From the NCBI GenBank assembly GCA_027033875.1, contig JALVKK010000180.1:1-29357 (forward strand): a stretch of DNA of 29,357 nucleotides. The letters run 5' to 3'. The translations under genes were made by a program, and so were the position numbers. Every line of letters begins with the position of its first letter. Within the stretch, counting starts at the first letter, position 1. The stretch comes from Flavobacteriales bacterium. GTDB taxonomy: Bacteria > Bacteroidota > Bacteroidia > Flavobacteriales > Flavobacteriaceae. This document shows, piece after piece, positions 22,861-29,357 of the stretch. The notes below the pieces were generated by a model. That model saw only the letters and a list, made by a program, of their open reading frames with translations. It was not told the DNA's origin and did not search any database.

Positions 22861-24900
22861 ATGAAAACAACAAGTATATTTATCATCTTTTTAATTCTGA
22901 ACCAAATGATGGGACAAAATTATCCGGCTTATCAAAATTTAATGCCGCAACCCCGGAGTTTGACTTTACATGAAAGTCGGTTTGTGTTAGATTCTCTATT
23001 TCAAGTTACTATTCCCGAAGCTTCAAGCAAGCGGGTGCAGATTGCAGCCACAAAATTTATCCGCAGGTTGACAAATAGGACAGGTTTGTTTGTTAAATAC
23101 GGTTTTCCAGTTTCAAAAAAAAATAATCCGCAAGCGGCAATAGAGGTTCATTACAAAAAGAAAGGTGATTTACGTCTTTATGAAGATGAATCATATCAAA
23201 TTGATATTTCGTCTAAGCGGATTTTCATCAAAGCCAATACGGATATAGGCGTCATCTATGCATTTGAAACTTTGTTGCAGTTACTTGATAATGATAAAGA
23301 CACATATTTTTTTCAAAATTTAAGTATCAAAGACAAACCGGTATTTACTTGGCGAGGTTTGATGATTGATGTATCCAGACATTTTGAACCGATTTCAGTC
23401 ATTAAACGAAACTTAGATGCCATGGTAGTTGCCAAAATGAATACATTTCACTGGCATTTGTCTGATGATCAAGGTTTTAGAATTGAAATTAAAAAATACC
23501 CGCAATTGACCGAAAAAGCTTCTGATGGGCTTTTTTATACGCAAGAACAAATCAAAGATATTGTGCAGTATGCCGACGATAGGGGTATCAGAGTTATTCC
23601 CGAAATAGATGTTCCGGGACATGCTACGGCTTTATTAACGGCTATACCTGAAATTGCGTCTATAAAAAAGACTTACCAATTGCAACGACATGCCGGTGTG
23701 TTTGATCCGACATTAGACCCAACCAACCCGGAAACCTATGAAGTTTTAGATAATATTTTTAAGGAATTGTCAAGTTTGTTTCCCTTTGAGTATATACATA
23801 TCGGCGGTGATGAAAATGAAGGTAAGCAATGGGATGCCAATCCCGATATACAATCTTTTATGAAACAAAAAGGCATCAAATCCAATCATGAATTGCAAAC
23901 ATATTTTAATATTAAGTTGCAGAATATTCTCAAAAAATATCGAAAAAAATTGATGGGTTGGCAAGAAATTATGACTGATCAAATGCCCAAATCCGCTTTG
24001 ATTCATGTTTGGTTTGGTAGAGCCGGAGAGTCTTTGAAAAAAACGGTTAAAAAGGGCTATTATGCCGTGTTGTCTAACGGGTTTTATATCGATTTACTTT
24101 TGCCGGCGGCGACACATTACCGGACACAATTATATCCTGAAGGTCTGACCGATGAAGAAAAACATAGAATTTTAGGCGGAGAAACAACTATGTGGAATGA
24201 ATTGGTAACACCCGTTACGATTGATTCCCGAATTTGGCCACGTACATTGGCTATAGGTGAACGACTTTGGTTAAATCCTCAAAAAGTTGATATACGTAAT
24301 ATGTACAGGCGTTTATTTGTACAAAGTTATCATTTGGAAGAACTTGGTATTACACATTTAAAAAACAGAGATGTTATTTTGAGAAATATCTCTCAAAATC
24401 AAGATATTAGAACCTTAAAAGCTTTGACGCGTTTATACGAACCTTTAAAAGGCTATACTCGCAATAAAGGCGGAAAAGAATATTATACTTATTCGCCGTT
24501 TATGCTCTTTGCCGATGCCTGTTCTGCCGATGCCGAAGATGCTCTTAAATTCAACTATGCGGTAGAAGATTACTTAAAAAATCATAACAGCGACAGTAAA
24601 AAACAAATTATCGCTTATTTTGAATTATGGCAACGACTTCACGGTAAATTGCAACAATTGGATACAAATCCGAAAATACAAAAACTTTTGCCGATGACAA
24701 AAAGTTTGATGAAATTATCGCAAAATTTGTTGCAACTGTCCAACAATTCCGTCGAGATAGATAAAGGCTTTATAGCGCATTTACGAAAAGTTTTAAAAAC
24801 AGCTTACAAGCCATACAATGATGTAGATTTATCTGGAATAAAATCGCTGAATCAATTAATTTCATATTGGTTGTCTTTGCGAGGTTATACATGGAAATAG
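22861..24900 (+). CDS. GH20 family beta-N-acetylhexosaminidase
   Basis: A 679-residue exported glycosidase: signal peptide MKTTSIFIIFLILNQMMGQ, then the GH20b-type alpha/beta domain (residues about 25-150), then the TIM-barrel catalytic domain starting at FTWRGLMIDVSRHF. Markers include KMNTFHWHLSDDQGFRIEI, EIDVPGHATA and the catalytic pair in HIGGDENEG (Asp317-Glu318). It releases terminal N-acetylglucosamine or N-acetylgalactosamine from chitin fragments, peptidoglycan-derived or host glycans, in the periplasm or outside. The last 170 residues are helical and extend beyond the barrel; they are not diagnostic. Neighbouring genes do not suggest a sugar-use locus. Confidence 0.94.
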   Translation: MKTTSIFIIFLILNQMMGQNYPAYQNLMPQPRSLTLHESRFVLDSLFQVTIPEASSKRVQIAATKFIRRLTNRTGLFVKYGFPVSKKNNPQAAIEVHYKKKGDLRLYEDESYQIDISSKRIFIKANTDIGVIYAFETLLQLLDNDKDTYFFQNLSIKDKPVFTWRGLMIDVSRHFEPISVIKRNLDAMVVAKMNTFHWHLSDDQGFRIEIKKYPQLTEKASDGLFYTQEQIKDIVQYADDRGIRVIPEIDVPGHATALLTAIPEIASIKKTYQLQRHAGVFDPTLDPTNPETYEVLDNIFKELSSLFPFEYIHIGGDENEGKQWDANPDIQSFMKQKGIKSNHELQTYFNIKLQNILKKYRKKLMGWQEIMTDQMPKSALIHVWFGRAGESLKKTVKKGYYAVLSNGFYIDLLLPAATHYRTQLYPEGLTDEEKHRILGGETTMWNELVTPVTIDSRIWPRTLAIGERLWLNPQKVDIRNMYRRLFVQSYHLEELGITHLKNRDVILRNISQNQDIRTLKALTRLYEPLKGYTRNKGGKEYYTYSPFMLFADACSADAEDALKFNYAVEDYLKNHNSDSKKQIIAYFELWQRLHGKLQQLDTNPKIQKLLPMTKSLMKLSQNLLQLSNNSVEIDKGFIAHLRKVLKTAYKPYNDVDLSGIKSLNQLISYWLSLRGYTWK

Positions 24901-25169
24901 ACGTTTCAGGCTCGAAAAAAATAAAAAATATTCGGTATTATTATGTTTAATATTGCTGCGATTACAAATAGTTAGCTATATTTCATATCAATATTCATAA
25001 TTAATAAGAGACCGCTTTGTCTTATTTTACGATACGGCGGGTAAAATTTTAATATTGTAACAATAATTACAGTAGTAAAATTTTCGAAAAATGACAAAAA
25101 ATGCTTTGTTTTCAAAAGAATTTTGTTATATTTACTGTTGAATTTTAAGCAAAATAATAAAGTAGTACT
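24901..25169. promoter_or_regulatory. nos upstream region with inverted and direct repeats
   Basis: A 269-bp gap before the first NosZ-like gene. It contains the inverted repeat TATTGT-A-ACAATA (25053-25065) flanked by two direct copies of GTAAAATTTT (25041-25050 and 25075-25084). These lie 20-65 bp upstream of the promoter and could be an operator, for example for a CRP/FNR-family regulator, but they do not match the classical TTGAT-N4-ATCAA box. Confidence 0.35.
25105..25134 (+). promoter_or_regulatory. Promoter of the nos genes
   Basis: A TTTG (25105-25108) and TATATTTA (25127-25134, seven of eight matches to TAnnTTTG) are 18 bp apart. The ATG at 25170 follows 35 bp later. Confidence 0.6.
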
Positions 25170-27368
25170 ATGAGAAAATCAAATTGGTTGACCCAATCTG
25201 TTCTTGTAATTTTGGTATTCATAATGGGAATATCAGAATTAGCAGCCCAAGAAACAGTGGACGCTGTAATGAAAGCGCGGGGTCTGTCTGACAAAGACAA
25301 GATTGCTGCTGTGAAAACCTTCATGCCTCGCGGAGGTCGTGATGAATACTTTGGTATTGTAGGTACCGGTAACTCGGGAACCATGATTGTATATGGTATT
25401 CCAAGTATGCGTATTTACAAGTATGTCGGTGTTTTTACACCTGAACCATGGCAAGGTTACGGTTTTGACGACGAAAGTTCGCTTTTGTTGAAAAAATCTA
25501 ACCCTGATAACCGTATCCCGACTTACGGTGATATGCGTTTTCCGGCTTTCTCTGAAACCGACGGAAAATATGACGGAAAATATGCTTTCTTTTCCGATGG
25601 CGCTAACGCCCGTATAGCACTTTTGGGTTTAGATGACTTTGAAACCAAACAGGTTTTATCAAACACTATATTAAAAAGTGTTTTTCCCGAAGCGGCAGTT
25701 ACGCCTAATACGGAGTATGTCGTGCAATCGGGACAATTCCCTATGCCTTGGGATAATAAAGTAACCGATTTAGCCAAAGCACAAAACGGTATTACTTTTT
25801 GGAGTGTTAAGCGTATAGAAAAAGAAGGTGAGCACAAAGGTCGTATCTTAAAAGAAAAATCTTTTACCGTTGAAATGCCGCCTTACACTTATGATTATAA
25901 CGACATAGGTAAAGGTGCTTCTGACGGCTTAATGTTCGGTTTGGCTTTTGATAACGGTAAAACTTATGTTTATACATTAGATTACAAAAAAGCGGAAGGT
26001 ATGAAAAAAGTACCGACGACTTTTTCGCAATTCATTCCTTTGAGTGAAGTTCAAAAAGCCGGTATTGTAAGTTTTGTTGAATTACCTGCTTCTGCCAATA
26101 TGGTAAAAGTTTCTCCTGACGGTAAATATGTAGTAGTTGCCGCTGATGAAGTTTTGGTATTAGATGCTGCCAAAATGAAATCAAATTTAGGTAAAAACCT
26201 TAAAGCCGATGCCGTTATGCACAAATCCGTTGCTATTGGCAAAGGTGTTGTTGACGTAACTTTTGACTATCGTAAAGGTATCGCTTATGCTTCCGCTCAT
26301 GACGACGGCAAAATCGTTCGTTTCAACTATGTGGACGGTAAAAAAATGGATGAAGTTAAATTAGACTTCAAACCTTCTTATTTAATGACACCTCAAGGTT
26401 TGTCAGCTGCACCGCACTCAAACTATTTGATTGCTGTTGATAAAGAAGCTTATTTGAAAAACTTACCTAAAACCGGTCCGGTTCGTCCGAGTGTACAACA
26501 TATGATTGATATTTCAGCCGATGACGAAATGCTTGATACTTACACGATGACGTTGCCGCAAGCTAACGTTTACGGTAACGTTGCTATTTTACGTACAACT
26601 ATCAAGCCGATTATCCGTTATCCTACCGGAACCAATTCACGTACAGGTGAAGCTTCTCCTTTCCGTGCTGTTGCCGGTCAAGAAAAAATTGAACGTCAAG
26701 GTAACCGGGTACACGTATTCGGTACATTGATTCGTTCGCATATCACTCCTGAAATCGTTGAAGTTAACGAAGGAGATATTGTAACTTTTCACTTAACCAA
26801 CTTAGAGAGAGCGGAAGATGAAACCCACGGATTTACCGTTGATACTTACGGAAAACACGGTTCATTCGAACCCGGTAAAACAGCTTCATTAACTTTTGTA
26901 GCTGACAAAGCCGGTGTATTCCCTTACTATTGTACGGAATTCTGTTCAGCCTTGCACTTGGAAATGGAAGGTATCTTATTGGTCAGACCTAAAGGATATA
27001 AAGGTGGTCCTATCGGTGATATCAGTGAAAAATTGACCAAAGAGCAATTAGCTGAATACAAGAAAAACTACGAAGAAAAACTTAAAGTTATCAAACAAAC
27101 CGGTGATATTATCGGAGGCGTAGTTGACTACTTGAAGAAAAATCACTTCGAAAAATATCCTTACGTAAAAGCTTTGGTTGATGATGCATTTGACCAATTG
27201 AATAAAGCAAAAACGTCAGAAGAAAATTATAAGAAATATGCCAAAGAAGGCAAATGGAAAGATGCATTCTTATGGGCGGAACAATATTGGCAATATCAAG
27301 TTAAAACTGCCGATGTTGGTTTGAGAGCTAAGAAATTGTTAGACGAAAAATTAGCTCAAGATAAATAA
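25170..27368 (+). CDS. NosZ paralogue lacking the CuZ ligands but keeping the CuA domain
   Basis: A 732-residue exported protein (signal peptide to about residue 27, ending ISELAAQ) collinear with the true NosZ encoded next. Shared landmarks include RGL..KDK..AVKT, PSMRIYKY, FPAFSETDGKYDGK, VTPNTEY and NYLIAVDK, so the seven-bladed propeller is probably intact. By eye, all seven CuZ histidines are replaced: Arg123-Phe124 (for His-His), Phe172, Asn310, Asp362, Tyr404 and Tyr468. The C-terminal cupredoxin retains every CuA ligand: His553, Cys588, Cys592, His596, Met599, with Phe591-Glu590 in the loop. About 130 charged, helix-forming residues follow (606-732); such tails may also occur in some clade II NosZ proteins. 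It cannot be an N2O reductase by the known mechanism. It may carry electrons or pair with NosZ; this is inference. Confidence 0.85.
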   Translation: MRKSNWLTQSVLVILVFIMGISELAAQETVDAVMKARGLSDKDKIAAVKTFMPRGGRDEYFGIVGTGNSGTMIVYGIPSMRIYKYVGVFTPEPWQGYGFDDESSLLLKKSNPDNRIPTYGDMRFPAFSETDGKYDGKYAFFSDGANARIALLGLDDFETKQVLSNTILKSVFPEAAVTPNTEYVVQSGQFPMPWDNKVTDLAKAQNGITFWSVKRIEKEGEHKGRILKEKSFTVEMPPYTYDYNDIGKGASDGLMFGLAFDNGKTYVYTLDYKKAEGMKKVPTTFSQFIPLSEVQKAGIVSFVELPASANMVKVSPDGKYVVVAADEVLVLDAAKMKSNLGKNLKADAVMHKSVAIGKGVVDVTFDYRKGIAYASAHDDGKIVRFNYVDGKKMDEVKLDFKPSYLMTPQGLSAAPHSNYLIAVDKEAYLKNLPKTGPVRPSVQHMIDISADDEMLDTYTMTLPQANVYGNVAILRTTIKPIIRYPTGTNSRTGEASPFRAVAGQEKIERQGNRVHVFGTLIRSHITPEIVEVNEGDIVTFHLTNLERAEDETHGFTVDTYGKHGSFEPGKTASLTFVADKAGVFPYYCTEFCSALHLEMEGILLVRPKGYKGGPIGDISEKLTKEQLAEYKKNYEEKLKVIKQTGDIIGGVVDYLKKNHFEKYPYVKALVDDAFDQLNKAKTSEENYKKYAKEGKWKDAFLWAEQYWQYQVKTADVGLRAKKLLDEKLAQDK

Positions 27369-27406
27369 TGTTAATAATATATAAAAAATCTAAATTGAAT
27401 TGGATT

Positions 27407-29357
27407 ATGAAAAATATAAAAAATAAATCTTGGTTGCGTGTTCTTAGTGCAGCCATGTCCTTAATGCTTGTTGCATTTTTTGCTACCAGTTGTGGCGGTG
27501 GTGAGCAAGGAAAAAAAGACGGTGCTGCAGGTGATGTAGGTGCGCCGAGAGGAAAGGAATCTTTCCAAGACATTGTAAAACGTAGAGGTTTAAACGAAGA
27601 TGATGTTTTAGCCGCTGTTAAAACATATACACCCGATAACGTAAAAGATGAAGCTATTGTAGCTAACTCGGGAGGTCAAGAAGGTAATATGCCTACTTAT
27701 GTAGCGCCTTCTATGCGTATGGTTAAATATATCCCTATTAATACCCGCCAACCTTATGCAGGTTTTGGTTATTCGGAAGAAACCTATAATTTGATGAAAG
27801 ACGGTTTTATAGACGGTACCGAAATCTTATGGGGTGATACCCACCATCCCGGTTTTTCTGAAACAAATGGTGACTATGACGGTAAATGGATGGTAATCAA
27901 CGATAAGGCTAACCCGAGAGTTTATGTCGTTGACTTAAAAGACTGGTATGTTAAGCAAATTGTTCAAAACCCGATTTTCCGCTCTGATCACGGAGGTTCT
28001 TTCTTTACCCCTAACTCTGAGTATTTTATGGAGGCAGCACAATATCCTGCACCATTCGATAGAAAATATTATCCTCTTACGGAAGAAAACTATAAAAAAT
28101 ATTGGAGAGGTGGGGTAACCTATTGGAAATTTGACAACGATAAAGGAAAAGTAGATTTAAAAAAATCCTTTACGTTCGAATTTCCTCCTTATACCCAAGA
28201 TTTGTCGGATGCCGGTAAAGAAAAATCATACGGTTGGGGCTTTACCAACTCATTCTGTTCGGAAGTTTACTTCGGTGGTATCATGAAAGGTCGTCCGCCG
28301 TTTGAAGCAGGATGTTCTTCAAGAGACGTTGACTACTTGCACGTAACCAACTGGAAAAAAGCCGAAGAATTATTTAAAGCCGGTAAAATCGGTAAAAAAG
28401 TTATCAACGGCATGCACGTGATTACTATCGATGAAGCGGTTAAAAACGGTTTATTATACTTGATCCCCGAACCCAAGTCGCCTCACGGTGTGGATGTAAA
28501 CCCCAGTGGTGAATATATCATCGTAGCCGGTAAATTGGATTCTCATGCTTGGGTATATAGCTTCGACAAAATCATGAAAGCTATCAAGGATAAAAAATTC
28601 GAAGGTAAAGATGCTTACGGTATTCCTATTATCAAATTGGAAGATGCCCTTCATGGTAGTGTTGAAGTAGGTTTAGGACCGCTTCACAACCAATATGACA
28701 GCAGAGACGGTGTGGTTTATACGTCTATCTATGTTGATTCACGTGTTACCAAATGGGACTACAAAAACTTGAAAGTTTTAGATTTCGTTCCTTCACACTA
28801 TAACATTGGTCACTTGGTTTCTTATCACGGTGATACTAAAAAACCTAAAGGTAAATATTTGATTGCTTTGAACAAATTATCTATTGACCGTTTCAATCCG
28901 GTTGGACCTTTGCACCCGCAAAACCACCAGTTGATAGATATCGCTGCCGAGCATCCCAAATTGATTTATGATTTACCTTTACCTATGGGTGAACCGCACT
29001 ATACTATTATGATGGATCGTACTTATTATGAAAAGAATAACTTGGAAGCTTATCCTGTAGGTACGGATATTACAAAAATGGCAAAATCGCCTTATGCTAC
29101 AGAAGCAGGAGCTGAAAAGAAAGAAGTTAAAGGTAATACCGTTGAAATATTCGGTACCATTAAAGATGGTAAAGTAAATCCGGCAGACATTAATGTAAAA
29201 CAAGGACAAGATGTGATTCTTCATTTGACTAACTTAGGTCAAACACCTATGGATCATTATGTTTACGAATTAGTCTCTTATGACAAAATGTATCCGTTTG
29301 CACCGGGAGAAACCGCTACCATCAAGTTTAACGCCGAAAAAGCCGGTGTTTATCCTA
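27407..29357 (+). CDS. nosZ: Nitrous oxide reductase, lipoprotein clade II-like type (partial, runs off right edge)
   Basis: Open from ATG 27407 to the window end (650 codons). It reduces N2O to N2, using a tetranuclear CuZ cluster in a beta propeller and a CuA electron-entry site. The N-terminus is a Sec lipoprotein signal with LVAFFATSC (Cys29), not the twin-arginine signal of clade I enzymes. The seven expected CuZ ligands can be placed: His146-His147 in DTHHP, His195 in RSDHGG, His360 in SPHGVD, His427 in GLGPLH, His469 in NIGHL and His531 in GEPHY. The spacing agrees well with the family for the first three and last two. The cupredoxin domain has begun (QDVILHLTNLG) but the CuA cysteines are beyond the edge. 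It lies 38 bp after the paralogue and shares its promoter. Confidence 0.95.
   Translation, partial: MKNIKNKSWLRVLSAAMSLMLVAFFATSCGGGEQGKKDGAAGDVGAPRGKESFQDIVKRRGLNEDDVLAAVKTYTPDNVKDEAIVANSGGQEGNMPTYVAPSMRMVKYIPINTRQPYAGFGYSEETYNLMKDGFIDGTEILWGDTHHPGFSETNGDYDGKWMVINDKANPRVYVVDLKDWYVKQIVQNPIFRSDHGGSFFTPNSEYFMEAAQYPAPFDRKYYPLTEENYKKYWRGGVTYWKFDNDKGKVDLKKSFTFEFPPYTQDLSDAGKEKSYGWGFTNSFCSEVYFGGIMKGRPPFEAGCSSRDVDYLHVTNWKKAEELFKAGKIGKKVINGMHVITIDEAVKNGLLYLIPEPKSPHGVDVNPSGEYIIVAGKLDSHAWVYSFDKIMKAIKDKKFEGKDAYGIPIIKLEDALHGSVEVGLGPLHNQYDSRDGVVYTSIYVDSRVTKWDYKNLKVLDFVPSHYNIGHLVSYHGDTKKPKGKYLIALNKLSIDRFNPVGPLHPQNHQLIDIAAEHPKLIYDLPLPMGEPHYTIMMDRTYYEKNNLEAYPVGTDITKMAKSPYATEAGAEKKEVKGNTVEIFGTIKDGKVNPADINVKQGQDVILHLTNLGQTPMDHYVYELVSYDKMYPFAPGETATIKFNAEKAGVYP

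Noticed and set aside
25523..25837. A 104-codon minus-strand frame inside the NosZ paralogue
   Set aside because: Antisense shadow; the plus-strand frame is continuous for 732 codons with clear homology to NosZ.
25170..27368. Interpretation of the first NosZ-like gene as a decaying pseudogene
   Set aside because: The frame is fully open, the signal peptide and all CuA ligands are kept, and the gene has a good promoter; random decay would not spare one copper site so neatly.
1..29357. CRISPR arrays, insertion sequences, phage genes or integrase/att sites
   Set aside because: No regular direct repeat-spacer pattern, transposase or integrase motifs or duplicated tRNA ends were found in the window; the short word repeats are irregular and intergenic.

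Overview
The window looks like a chromosome segment from a member of the Bacteroidota, most likely a flavobacterium. It is A+T-rich. Several genes are preceded by the TAnnTTTG -7 promoter element typical of that phylum, and there is little sign of Shine-Dalgarno sequences. Gene content agrees: a fused CcoN-CcoO cbb3 oxidase with a single-heme CcoP, a DUF3078 outer-membrane protein, a paired active/inactive M16 peptidase operon and a lipoprotein-type (Sec, clade II-like) nitrous oxide reductase.

Layout. Positions 1-4770 hold housekeeping genes: the tail of a PBP4-like peptidase, exonuclease III, an ABC ATPase remnant, a U32 (TrhP/YegQ-like) protein, a tandem universal stress protein, tRNA-Ala(GGC) and a membrane-anchored TlpA-like thioredoxin. 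Positions 4771-6692 begin with a repeat-rich spacer, followed by kdsB (CMP-KDO synthesis) and menA (menaquinone synthesis), which are 1 bp apart. Positions 6693-10126 are a two-gene, stop/start-overlapping M16 peptidase operon on the minus strand. Positions 10358-14265 carry a sodium:solute symporter, a MATE exporter and a DUF3078 protein. Positions 14620-20596 are a cbb3-type cytochrome c oxidase locus: ccoS, ccoNO, ccoQ, ccoP, ccoG, ccoH and a DsbD_2/SafE-like membrane protein. HtpG (minus strand) and a GH20 beta-hexosaminidase follow.

The right end (25170-29357) starts a nitrous oxide reductase (nos) locus with two tandem NosZ-family genes. The second gene runs off the window. It is a lipoprotein NosZ in which all seven histidines expected to bind the catalytic CuZ cluster can be placed. 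The first gene is a full-length paralogue in which every one of these seven positions appears to be another residue, while the electron-transfer CuA site is intact. It also has a helical C-terminal tail. This apparently non-catalytic, CuA-only NosZ paralogue sits directly behind a good promoter and ahead of the real enzyme, and it is the most interesting item in the window.

Together, menaquinone synthesis, the high-affinity cbb3 oxidase and N2O reduction suggest an aerobe adapted to low oxygen that can respire N2O. Alignments behind the copper-ligand statements were made by eye and need a structural or HMM check.
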